Part shown: positions 17,597 to 28,200 of the stretch, piece after piece
Position numbering within the stretch: the stretch's first letter is position 1
Layout: each line of letters begins with the position of its first letter
Origin: Motilibacter peucedani
Lineage (GTDB): Bacteria; Actinomycetota; Actinomycetes; Motilibacterales; Motilibacteraceae
Assembly (NCBI RefSeq): GCF_003634695.1
Contig: NZ_RBWV01000009.1
Location: forward strand, 620,001 to 684,000
Reading direction: 5' to 3'
DNA length: 64,000 bases
Made by a program: the position numbers and the translations under genes
Notes under the pieces: model-generated
What the model was told of the DNA's origin: nothing
The model's database searches: none
What the model saw: the letters and a program-made list of their open reading frames with translations, nothing else

Positions 17597-20432
17597 AGCC
17601 GTCGAGCAGGCCCGCGGTGACGGTCGGCCAGCTGCCCTCGGGCGGCGCCGGCCGGCGCAGCAGGTAGCCCTGGGCGGCGTCGCACCCCAGCTCGCGCAGC
17701 GTCGCCAGCTGCTCGGGCGACTCGATGCCCTCGGCGGTCGAGCTCACTCCGAGGCTGCGCGCCAGCGAGATGATCGCCTGCACGATGCGCCGGTCGCGCT
17801 CGTCGCGGTGGACGCCGGCGACGAAGGTGCGGTCGATCTTCAGGCTCTGCGGCTCGAGCTCCTTGAGGTAGGCCAGCGAGGAGTAGCCCGTGCCGAAGTC
17901 GTCGATCTCGGCGCTCACGCCGAGGTCGCGCAGCGTGTGCAGGCAGGAGATGGAGGTCTCGGGGTCCTGCATCAGCGTCGTCTCCGTGATCTCCACTCCC
18001 AGCGCTGAGCCCGGCAGGCCGAACTCCTCGAGCAGAGCGCGTACGTCGTCCTCGAGCCCGAGCGCGAGGTGCGCCGGGCTGACGTTGACGAAGACGCGGC
18101 CGGTGGCGCCGGCGCGGCGCCAGCGCGCCGCCTGGGCGCAGGCGGCGCGGAGCACCCACCGGCCGATCGGCAGGGTCAGCCCCATCGACTCGGCGACGTG
18201 GAGGAACTCGCCCGGGCCGACGAGCACGCCGTCGCGGCGCCAGCGCAGCAGCGCCTCCGCGCCGGTCACCTCGCCGGTGCGCAGCGACACGATCGGCTGG
18301 AAGTGCAGCTCGAGCACGTCGCCCGCAAGGGCGGCGTGCAGGGCCTGCATGAGGTCGAGCCGGCGGCCCGAGGTGTCGCCGTGGGACCGGTCGAAGGTGG
18401 CCAGCTGACCGCGCCCCCGCTCCTTGGCGAGGAACAGTGCCGCGTCGGCTTCCGAGAGCAGCGTCGAGGAGTCGGTGCCCGGGCCTGCGACGGCCAGGCC
18501 GAGGCTCGCGCTCTGGCGCAGGGTGCGACCCTCGACGAGCACGGGCTCCTCCAGCGCCCGCAGCAGGCGGCCGGCGATCACGGAGGCCTCGTCGGCGGAG
18601 TGCAGCTCCTCGCAAAGGAGCACGAACTCGTCGCCGCCGAAGCGGGCGAGGGTGTCCTCGGGCCGGATCGCGGCCGAGAGCCGGGCGACGACCTGCACCA
18701 GCAGGGCGTCGCCGAAGCCGTGGCCGTAGGTGTCGTTGGCGAGCTTGAAGTGGTCGAGGTCGATGAACAGCACGGCGAGCACGCCCGGGTGACGGGCGGC
18801 GCGGGCCACCGCGTGCTCGAGCCGGTCGGTGAGCAGCGCCCGGTTGGGCAGTCCGGTGAGCGTGTCGTGGGTGGCCTGGTGGGCTGCTTCGACCTCCGCG
18901 TTCTTGCGGTCGGTGACGTCGTCGTAGGTGATGATCACGCCGCCGCCGGACCGTGGGACGACGATGCTGTGCCACCAGTGCTCGTCGGTGCCTGCCGGGC
19001 GGGCGTGCGTGTCGGCCTCGTAGCGGCCCAGCCTGCCGCGCAGGACGGCCTCGATGCCGTCGGCGAGGTCGACCAGCCCGGCGTTGGCGGTCGCCTCGCC
19101 CACCGAGCGCATCGCGGCGGCGTAGCGGCCCTGGTGGTGGTCGAGCAGCTCGAGGAATCGCGGGGTCGCGGCGCTCGAGTCCATCAGGGCCCGGTTGGTG
19201 AGGTCGACGACCCCGTGCTCGTCGAGCGTGAGCACCAGTACGGGCAGGGCGTCGAGGACCTCGCCTGCTCGCCGGGCGACCTCGGCGCGGGCCTCCTCGG
19301 CCTCGCGCTGCAGCGCGGCGGCCTCCCGGCCAGCCAGCGCCAGCTGGCAGTTGACCACGTGGAGCGAGACGCGCGCCGCCAGGAAGCGAGCGAGCTCGAG
19401 GTCGGCCTCCGTGAAGGCCGCCTGGGCCGCGTTGCGGTGGAACGACAAGGTCCCCCTCACCAGGCCGTCGAACATGATCCGCGCGACGACCATGTGCTGC
19501 CTGGTGGACGCGGAGCCCTCCGCCTCAGCGGCCGCCCTCTCCAGGGGTCCGAGGGGCTCGTCGGTGGAGATCAGGTCACCGGTCTCGAGCGCGCGGGCCA
19601 GCACCGGCGGGACGTGGTCGGCGCTCCACAGCCGGCCGGGTCGCGTCGCGGCTCCCCGGCCCGGCGGGGCGTAGGCCGAGGCGCCCACCGCCCCGGTCGC
19701 GACGTCGCGCAGGAGCACGAAGCTGGCCTGCCCGGTGATGTCCCGGCTCGCCTCGGCGACGGCGCGGGCGACGACCTCCATGTCGGGCGCCTCGCGCTGC
19801 AGCTCCACCAGCCGGTCGGCCAGCCCCGAGAGCACGCGTTCGCGGGCGTAGGCCTCGGCGAGCCGCTGCTCGGCCGCCGCCCGCTCGGCCGCCTCCCGAG
19901 TGGCCGCCTCGAGCAGGCGTGCATTCTCAAGCGGCAGCGTGACGGCCTCGGCGAGGGCGAGCAGAGCCGCCTCGTCGTCGTCGTCGTAGGGCTCGGCGCC
20001 GGCCGGCCGCGCGCACAGCAGCACGCAGCGCGAGCCGTCGCGGCTGGGGACCTGCAGCCCGAGCTGGTGGGCGCGACCCTCGGTCCCCCAGAGGGCGACC
20101 AGCGGTGCGGTCGGGAGGTACGGTGCAGCCACCCGCCGCACGACCGGCTCGTAGCGGAGGGCGGTCAGCGTCCCCACCAGCGTGGCCGAGCCGCCGCGCA
20201 GCCGCTTCGCCGAGGCGTCGAGCGCCTGCCTCGCCGTGGCGTCGGGGTGGCCCAGGCCGACGTGCTCGCACACGGAGGACGTGGGGTCCAGCAGGACTGC
20301 GGCGCTCGCCTCGCCCACGAGCTGAGCGGCCGCGTCGGCGACCACCGCCGCCACCTCGTCGAGGCCCGCCGCGCCCATGACCCGCGTGGCCACCGTGGCC
20401 AGGACCTCGGCGCGGCTCGCCGCTGTGCGCAT
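17595..20432 (-). CDS. GAF-GAF-PAS-GGDEF-EAL cyclic-di-GMP enzyme
   Basis: A 945-residue cytoplasmic signalling protein with two GAF-like domains (about 1-175 and 200-365), a coiled linker, a PAS domain (about 390-510), GGDEF (520-680) and EAL (695-940). The cyclase signature RFGGDEF (GGDEF at 599-603) is intact and preceded by an RPED inhibitory site (590-593), five residues before it. The phosphodiesterase signature GAEALLRW (EAL at 726-728), EITETTLM, DDFGTGYSSLAYL and KIDRTFV are also intact. Both cyclase and phosphodiesterase activity are therefore possible, with GAF/PAS input choosing between them. ATG 20432 has an AAAGGTGG upstream. Confidence 0.92.
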   Translation of the reverse strand: MRTAASRAEVLATVATRVMGAAGLDEVAAVVADAAAQLVGEASAAVLLDPTSSVCEHVGLGHPDATARQALDASAKRLRGGSATLVGTLTALRYEPVVRRVAAPYLPTAPLVALWGTEGRAHQLGLQVPSRDGSRCVLLCARPAGAEPYDDDDEAALLALAEAVTLPLENARLLEAATREAAERAAAEQRLAEAYARERVLSGLADRLVELQREAPDMEVVARAVAEASRDITGQASFVLLRDVATGAVGASAYAPPGRGAATRPGRLWSADHVPPVLARALETGDLISTDEPLGPLERAAAEAEGSASTRQHMVVARIMFDGLVRGTLSFHRNAAQAAFTEADLELARFLAARVSLHVVNCQLALAGREAAALQREAEEARAEVARRAGEVLDALPVLVLTLDEHGVVDLTNRALMDSSAATPRFLELLDHHQGRYAAAMRSVGEATANAGLVDLADGIEAVLRGRLGRYEADTHARPAGTDEHWWHSIVVPRSGGGVIITYDDVTDRKNAEVEAAHQATHDTLTGLPNRALLTDRLEHAVARAARHPGVLAVLFIDLDHFKLANDTYGHGFGDALLVQVVARLSAAIRPEDTLARFGGDEFVLLCEELHSADEASVIAGRLLRALEEPVLVEGRTLRQSASLGLAVAGPGTDSSTLLSEADAALFLAKERGRGQLATFDRSHGDTSGRRLDLMQALHAALAGDVLELHFQPIVSLRTGEVTGAEALLRWRRDGVLVGPGEFLHVAESMGLTLPIGRWVLRAACAQAARWRRAGATGRVFVNVSPAHLALGLEDDVRALLEEFGLPGSALGVEITETTLMQDPETSISCLHTLRDLGVSAEIDDFGTGYSSLAYLKELEPQSLKIDRTFVAGVHRDERDRRIVQAIISLARSLGVSSTAEGIESPEQLATLRELGCDAAQGYLLRRPAPPEGSWPTVTAGLLDG

Positions 20433-20491
20433 GGGCCCCCGCCACCTTTCCCCGGGGTGACCTGGCAGGCCACCACCTCAGAGGTGGCCGT

Positions 20492-20497
20492 AACGTA
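20492..20497 (-). promoter_or_regulatory. -10 box of the GGDEF-EAL gene
   Basis: TACGTT on the minus strand, about 60 bases before the ATG. A short hairpin (CCACCT/AGGTGG, 20473-20487) lies between it and the start and could also end transcription from the DUF4235 gene. Confidence 0.3.
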
Positions 20498-20551
20498 CCC
20501 CGGTCCGTGCGCTTCGCAACGAAGAACCGGGGGACGTGTCCCGCGAGCCGC

Positions 20552-20845
20552 TCAGCTGCTGACGTCGTTGAGGTTGGCGGGCGTCGTGCCGGTGGCCTTC
20601 GAGTACCAGACCGCTGCCTGGCGGCTCGCGGCCAGGCGGGCCAGGCCGATCACCGCGCCCGAGAGCAGCGCCCAGCCGACGGCCTCCACCCACTCGACCT
20701 CGGGGTCCTCGGGGTTGGCCGGCGGCTCGTTGCCCGTCGTGAGCTTCCAGCCGGTGGTGACCAGCTTGCGGGCCGCCCAGGCGGCGCCGACCGCGCCTCC
20801 GGCGGTGAGCACCTTGAGCCCGATGCCCGCGTCCTGCTTGCTCAT
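20552..20845 (-). CDS. DUF4235 membrane-associated protein
   Basis: A 97-residue protein of the actinobacterial DUF4235 family with two hydrophobic segments: a GlyAla-rich stretch at about residues 14-28 and GWALLSGAVIGLARLAAS at about 57-74. Family stretches are VGAAWAARKLVTTGWKLTTG and RQAAVWYSKATGTTP. No function is known. ATG 20845 was chosen because MSKQDAGIGLKVLTAG is the natural N terminus; a much longer upstream open frame crosses the dnaK gene antisense and is not real. It is divergent from dnaK. Confidence 0.8.
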   Translation of the reverse strand: MSKQDAGIGLKVLTAGGAVGAAWAARKLVTTGWKLTTGNEPPANPEDPEVEWVEAVGWALLSGAVIGLARLAASRQAAVWYSKATGTTPANLNDVSS

Positions 20846-20952
20846 GGTCGTCCTCGATCCTCGCTGTCGCGCCTGGTCGCTGTCTGCGCCCCATCCTGCC
20901 CGCCGGCGGGCGCGAGCACGCCCGCGGGGGCAGTGACGCAGGAGACGCAGGA

Positions 20953-20977
20953 GAGTTGAGCCGGGTGGAATCAACTC
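20953..20977. promoter_or_regulatory. Inverted repeat upstream of dnaK promoter (HAIR-like)
   Basis: GAGTTGA (20953-20959) and TCAACTC (20971-20977) form a perfect 7-bp inverted repeat just before a TTGACG -35 box (20981-20986). It resembles the HspR-associated inverted repeat, though the spacer is longer than the classic N7 form. Confidence 0.5.
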
Positions 20978-20980
20978 GGC

Positions 20981-21028
20981 TTGACGTCCGTTGGGACTGT
21001 CGGGAAGCATTGAGCCAGCAGGGCTCAA
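20981..21028 (+). promoter_or_regulatory. dnaK promoter with HAIR operator on the -10 region
   Basis: TTGACG (20981-20986) is followed 18 bases later by AAGCAT (21005-21010), a plausible -35/-10 pair. TTGAGC-N7-GCTCAA (21010-21028) matches the HAIR operator bound by HspR and begins at the end of the -10, so bound repressor would block initiation. The repressor HspR is encoded at the end of this operon, making an autoregulatory loop. Based on consensus, not footprinting. Confidence 0.75.
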
Positions 21029-21064
21029 CTGTGGTCCGACCCAGCAACTACCGGAGGTAACCCC

Positions 21065-22920
<1,856 letters not shown>

Positions 22921-22924
<4 letters not shown>

Positions 22925-23532
22925 GCGAAGAGCTCCGGCCCGACCAGGAGCCGGTGGTCCGCGACAAGCGGCGCATCGACCCGCAGACGGGAGAGGTCCG
23001 GGAGCCGGCGGCGACGCCGGCTCCGGGGGCCGTCCCCGCGGGTGACGCCGCTCCTGCGGAGGGCGCCGGTTCCGACGACCAGGCCGGCTCCGACGCCCAG
23101 GTGCTGCTCGAGATGCAGCTCGCCGAGCGCACGGCCGACCTGCAGCGCCTGTCGGCGGAGTACGCCAACTACCGCCGGCGCGTCGACCGCGACCGCGAGG
23201 CGGTGCGGGAGACCGCGCTCGCCTCGGTGCTCACGGCGTTCCTGCCGGTGCTCGACGACATCGACCGCGCAGCGGCGCACGGCGAGCTGGTCGGCGGCTT
23301 CAAGGCCGTCGCCGACTCGCTGAGCGCGGCGGTCGAGAAGCTCGGGCTGGTGCGCTTCGGCGAGGTGGGCGACCCGTTCGACCCCACCGTGCACGAGGCG
23401 CTCATGCACGAGCTGTCGGCCGAGGTCACGCAGGCCACCGCGGTGCAGATCCTGCAGCCGGGCTTCCGCATCGGCGAGCGGGTCGTCCGCCCGGCGCGGG
23501 TGGCCGTCGCCGAGCCCGACCCCGGCGCCTAG
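22921..23532 (+). CDS. grpE: Nucleotide exchange factor GrpE
   Basis: A 203-residue GrpE, which releases ADP from DnaK. A long acidic/Ala-Pro-rich N-terminal tail (1-60) precedes the coiled-coil dimer helix ([31 protein letters not shown]) and the beta-wing domain with [16 protein letters not shown] and the closing [14 protein letters not shown]. The GTG start overlaps the dnaK stop, so translation is coupled. It is followed by a 120-base spacer with paired hairpins before dnaJ. Confidence 0.95.
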
Positions 23533-23540
23533 CCGCACCA

Positions 23541-23587
23541 CCGCCGCCTCTGCTCCCGCCAGCGGAGGCGGCGGGGCGGTGGGAGCA
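23541..23587 (+). other. Mutually exclusive intercistronic hairpins between grpE and dnaJ
   Basis: CCGCCGCCTC (23541-23550) can pair with GAGGCGGCGG (23565-23574). The segment TGCTCCCGCC (23551-23560), which forms the loop of that hairpin, can instead pair with GGCG...GGGAGCA (23575-23587) with a small bulge. The two structures cannot form together. This could be an attenuator, an RNA-processing site or a ratio-setting element. After it, cytosine-rich direct repeats (ACGACCxGC) run to the dnaJ ribosome site. Confidence 0.4.
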
Positions 23588-23652
23588 GCACTGCAACCAC
23601 GACCAGCACGACCCGCACGACCCGCACGGACCACAGAGGGAGGAGACGCCGG

Positions 23653-24813
23653 GTGAGCACGAAGGACTTCCTGGAGAAGGACTACTACAAGGCGCTCGGC
23701 GTCGCCAAGGACGCTCCGGCCGACGAGGTCAAGAAGGCCTACCGCAAGCTCGCGCGCCAGTTCCACCCCGACGCCAACAAGGGTGACGCCGGTGCCGAGG
23801 AGCGGTTCAAGGAGATCTCCGAGGCCTACGACGTGCTCTCCGACCCGACCCGGCGCAAGGAGTACGACGAGGCGCGCTCGCTGTTCGGCAGCGGGGGAGC
23901 GGGTCGCTTCCGCGCGCCGGGCGGGGCGGGCCCCGGGCCCGGATTCGACCTCGGTGACATCTTCGCCCAGGCCGGCGGCGGCTCCGGCGGGCTCGGCGAC
24001 GTGCTGGGCGGGCTGTTCGGCGGCGGCGGGCGACGGGGCGCCGGCCCGCGCCGCGGCTCCGACGTCGAGTCCGAGGTGCGCATCAGCTTCGTCGAGAGCG
24101 TCGAGGGCCTCACGGTCCCGCTCCGCATGACGAGCGAGAAGCCGTGCCCGGCCTGCCGCGGCACCGGCGGGCGCGACGGCGCCCTGCCCCACACCTGCCC
24201 GACCTGCGGGGGCAGCGGCCAGACCAGCGTGGGCGGCGGCTCCGGCTTCGCCTTCGCCGAGCCCTGCCGCACCTGCAAGGGCCGCGGCCTGGTCGTCGAC
24301 GACCCGTGCCCGGTGTGCTCGGGCTCCGGGCACGCCGCGGCCAGCGAGGTCATCAACGTCCGGCTCCCGGCCGGCGTCAAGGACGGCGCACGCGTGCGGC
24401 TCAAGGGCCGCGGCACTCCCGGCGAGCGGGGCGGCCCGGCCGGCGACCTGCTCGTGCTCGTCCACGTCACGCCGCACCCGGTCTTCGGCCGCGACGGCGA
24501 CAACCTCACGCTGACCCTCCCCGTCACCTTCGCCGAGGCGGCGCTGGGAGCCGACATCCGCGTACCCACGCTCGCCGGCTCGACCGTCACGCTCAAGGTG
24601 CCGGCGGGCACCGCCAACGGACGCACGTTCCGCGTGCGCGGCCGCGGCGCTCCGCGCAAGGACGGCACCAAGGGCGACCTGCTCGTCACCGTCTCGGTGG
24701 CCGTGCCGGCCAAGCTCTCCGACGACGCCCGCGCCGCGCTCGAGGCCTTCGCTGCAGCGACGGCCGGCGACGACCCGCGCGCGGCCCTGCTCTCCGCCGC
24801 CACCCGGAGGTGA
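23653..24813 (+). CDS. dnaJ: Chaperone DnaJ (Hsp40)
   Basis: A 386-residue type I J-protein that delivers substrates to DnaK and stimulates its ATPase. The J domain carries YRKLARQFHPDANKGD with the HPD tripeptide. A Gly/Phe-rich region follows (about 85-130). Then come four zinc repeats: CPACRGTG, CPTCGGSG, CRTCKGRG and CPVCSGSG. Two beta-barrel client-binding domains complete it. GTG 23653 follows GGGAGGAGACGCC. The N-terminal STKDFLEKDYYKALGV is the DnaJ1 type linked to dnaK in actinobacteria. The stop is followed at once by hspR. Confidence 0.97.
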   Translation: MSTKDFLEKDYYKALGVAKDAPADEVKKAYRKLARQFHPDANKGDAGAEERFKEISEAYDVLSDPTRRKEYDEARSLFGSGGAGRFRAPGGAGPGPGFDLGDIFAQAGGGSGGLGDVLGGLFGGGGRRGAGPRRGSDVESEVRISFVESVEGLTVPLRMTSEKPCPACRGTGGRDGALPHTCPTCGGSGQTSVGGGSGFAFAEPCRTCKGRGLVVDDPCPVCSGSGHAAASEVINVRLPAGVKDGARVRLKGRGTPGERGGPAGDLLVLVHVTPHPVFGRDGDNLTLTLPVTFAEAALGADIRVPTLAGSTVTLKVPAGTANGRTFRVRGRGAPRKDGTKGDLLVTVSVAVPAKLSDDARAALEAFAAATAGDDPRAALLSAATRR

Positions 24814-24818
24814 TCGAC

Positions 24819-25238
24819 GTGCAGCTCGAGGACGGTGCGCCCGTCTACGTGATCTCGGTGGCGGCCGAGCTCTCCGGCCTGCACCCGCAGACGCTGCGCC
24901 AGTACGACCGGCTCGGCCTGGTCTCGCCAGGCCGGGCCGCCGGGCGAGGGCGCCGCTACAGCGCCCGCGACATCGCCGCCCTGCGCGAGGTGCAGCGACT
25001 GACCGCCGACGGGGTCAACCTCGCGGGGGTCAAGCGCATCCTCGAGCTCGAGCTGCAGGTCGACGCCCTGCGCTCGCGCGTGCAGGAGCTGCAGCAGGAG
25101 CTCGACGGCGCGCTCAGCTCGGCCGAGGTGCGCGCCCGGCAGGCGGCCTACGAGGCCACCCGCGCCTCGCGGCGCGACCTCGTGCCCTTCGCCCGCGAGA
25201 CCGCCGCCCTGGTCGTCTGGCGCCCCGAGCCCCGCTAG
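24819..25238 (+). CDS. hspR: Heat-shock repressor HspR (MerR family)
   Basis: A 139-residue MerR-type regulator. The winged helix-turn-helix shows VYVISVAAELSGLHPQTLRQYDRLGLVSPGR with the RYSARDIAALREVQRL second part, diagnostic of HspR. A coiled-coil (LELELQVDALRSRVQELQQEL) follows. HspR binds HAIR sequences with DnaK as co-repressor in Streptomyces and mycobacteria. GTG 24819 is preferred because GGAGG (24806-24810) sits eight bases upstream; GTG 24810 overlapping the dnaJ stop is the alternative. Likely targets in this window are the dnaK and clpB promoters. Confidence 0.93.
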   Translation: MQLEDGAPVYVISVAAELSGLHPQTLRQYDRLGLVSPGRAAGRGRRYSARDIAALREVQRLTADGVNLAGVKRILELELQVDALRSRVQELQQELDGALSSAEVRARQAAYEATRASRRDLVPFARETAALVVWRPEPR

Positions 25239-25287
25239 CCCGCGCCGCCCACCAGGGGCGCGCGCTGCTCACCGACGGCGCGGCCGC

Positions 25288-28200
25288 TCAACGGGCGCGC
25301 GCCACGGGCAGCGGCAGCGTCGCCCACACCGCCTTGCCGGTCGGCGTGGGCCGGATCGCCCAGCGCTCGGCGAGCCGCGCGACCAGCTGCACGCCGCGCC
25401 CGTGCTCGTCCTCCGGCGTCGGCCGCATCAGCGTGGGCGCCGAGCTGGTGCCGTCGCTGACCTCGAGCACCAGGGAGCGGGGAGCGCGCCGCACCCGCAG
25501 CACCACCGGGCTGCGCCCGTGCACCAGCCCGTTGGTCACCAGCTCGCTCACCAGCAGCAGCGCGACGTGCTCGGTGTCCTCGTCCACGTCCCACTCGCGC
25601 AGCGAGCGCCGCACCGCCCGTCGGGCCACGCCGACGGCCGCCAGGTCGTCGGGCACGGGCACCGTGATCGCCCGGAGCTCGCTGCTCGGGTCGACCTGCA
25701 CGAGCAGCACCGCGACGTCGTCGTCGGGGCCCTGCGGCAGCAGCCGGCCGACCAGCTCGCGCGGCGTGCCGGCCTGCAGCTCGCGGGCGGTCGCGCCCAG
25801 CGCCTCGGCGAGCGAGTCGATGCCCGCGTCGATGTCGCTGTCGCGCCGCTCGACCAGCCCGTCGGTGTAGAGCGCGAGCACCGCGCCGGGCTCGAGCAGG
25901 ATGCGGTGCTCCGGCGGCGCGCCCGTGGCCGTGCCCAGCGGGGCGCCGGCGGGCGAGTCGAGCCGCGCGACCGTGCCGTCGGCGGCCCGCAGCAGCGGGG
26001 GCAGGTGGCCCGCGTTGGCCCAGGTCAGCGCGTGGTCGTGGGGGTCGTGGACGGCGTAGACGCAGGTGACGATCTGGTCGTCGCCGAGGTCGCGCACGAC
26101 GCCGTCGAGGTGGGCGAGCACGTCGCCCGGCGGCAGGTCGAGACGGGCGTAGGCCCGCACGGCGGAGCGCAGCTGCCCCATCACCGCCGCCGCCCGCACG
26201 CCGCGGCCCATCACGTCGCCGAGCACCAGCGCCGTGCGCCCCGCGCCCAGGTCGATGACGTCGTACCAGTCACCGCCGACCTGCGTGCCCTCGACGCCCG
26301 CCCGGTAGTAGGCCGCGACGGTCAGGGTGTCGGCGCGCACGTCGGCAGCGGGCAGCAGGCTGCGCTGCAGCTCGTCGGCGATGCTGTGCTCGCGAGACGC
26401 GGCCTCGGAGCGCGCAGCCGCGTCGGCGAGGGCGCGCTCGGCGGCCCGCTGCTCGCTGACGTCCTGGTTGCTGCCGCGGATGCGCGTCGGTGCGCCGGTC
26501 TCGTCGTGCTCGACCTCGCCGAGCGTGCGGTAGGTGCGCACCTCGCCGTCCTGGCCGGTGATCCGCACCTCGTAGTCGATGGGCGATCCGTTCGCGGTCG
26601 CCGCCTCGAGCACGGTGCGCACGTGGTCGCTGTCGTCGGGGTGGACGCGCGCCGCGACCAGCTCGGCGCCGCCGGGCCGGGCGAGCTCCTCGCGGGTGAA
26701 CCCCACCTGGCGGGCGAACTCCGGCGAGGCCGTCACCGCGAGGGTGGCCAGCTCGACCTCCCAGCTGCCCACCTGCGCCAGTCGCTGGGCCTGGTCGAGC
26801 AGCTCCTGGCTGCGCTCGAGCGCGCGGCGGGTGCGGCGCACCCGGTCGAGCTCGAGGTTCGCGCGCACCCGGGCGAGCAGCTCGCGCCCCGAGAACGGCT
26901 TGACGAGGTAGTCGTCGGCCCCGGCCTCCAGCCCCTCGACCGTCGCCTCCTCGCCGGCGCGCGCGGACACCATGACCACCGGCACCTGCGCGGTGAGCGG
27001 GTCGGCTCGCAGGGCTGCGAGCAGGCCGAAGCCGTCGAGCGCGGGCATCATCACGTCGGTGAGCACCAGGTCGGGCGCCGCCTGCCGGGCCAGTCCCAGG
27101 GCCGCCGCGCCGTCCTCGGCGACCAGCACCCCGTGGTCGGGGGCGAGCAGCCGCGCCATGTAGTCGCGCATGTCGGCGTTGTCGTCGGCGACGAGCACGC
27201 GCGGCCGGGTGCCGCTCTCCGTGTCAGGGGTACGCGGGCGGTCGCGACCCGGCGTCGCGCCGCCGCCCGCGGAGCTGTCGTCACGGGCGTCGAGCCAGCG
27301 CAGCGCCTCCGCGAGGAAGCCGCGGGCGCTGCGCTCCGCCGCGCCGGTTCCCGCCTCGGTCGCGGTGCCGAGCGTGCCGTCGGAGCCGCCGGCCTCGTCG
27401 CCGCGGCTGGCGGGGATGCGCACGGCGAACGTCGAGCCGCGGCCCGGCTCGCTCTCGAGCGAGACCTCGCCGGAGTGGGCGGCGGCGAGCTCGGCGATGA
27501 GGGCGAGCCCGATGCCCGAGCCCTCGTGGCTGCGCGAGGCGGCGCCGGCGACCCGGTTGAAGCGCTCGAACAGCCCGGCCTGCCGCTCGGGCGGGATGCC
27601 GGTGCCGGTGTCCTCGACCTCCAGCACCACGAAGTCGCCCTCGGCGCGCAGCCGCACGCTGATCCGGCCCTCGAAGGTGAACTTGAGCGCGTTGGAGAGC
27701 AGGTTGAGCACGATCTTGGCCCACATCTCGCGGTCGACCAGGACCGGCGAGCCCAGCGGCGGGCAGTCGACCTCGAGGCTGAGCCCCACCCGCTGCACGG
27801 CGACGGTGAAGGTCGCGGCGAGCTCGGCGGTGTAGGCGGCGAGGTCGACGGGCTCGAACTCGGCGTGCAGGCTGCCGGCCTCCAGGCGGGAGAAGTCGAG
27901 CAGCGTGTTGACCAGCTTGAGCAGGCGCTCGCCGTTGCGCTCGACGATCTCCATCCGCTCGCGCTGCACCGGGTCGAGGGGGTGGCGGGAGTCGGCCAGC
28001 GCGTCCTCCGCCGGCCCGAGCAGCAAGGTCAGCGGGGTCCGGAACTCGTGGCTGACGTTGGTGAAGAAGGCGGTCTTGGCGCGGTCGAGCTCGACCAGGC
28101 GCTCGGTGCGCTCGCGCTCCTGCTGGTAGGCCCGCGCGGTCGCGAGCGCCGACCCGAGCTGGTCGGCGAGCAGCTCGACGAAGCCGCGGGCGTCGGCGTC

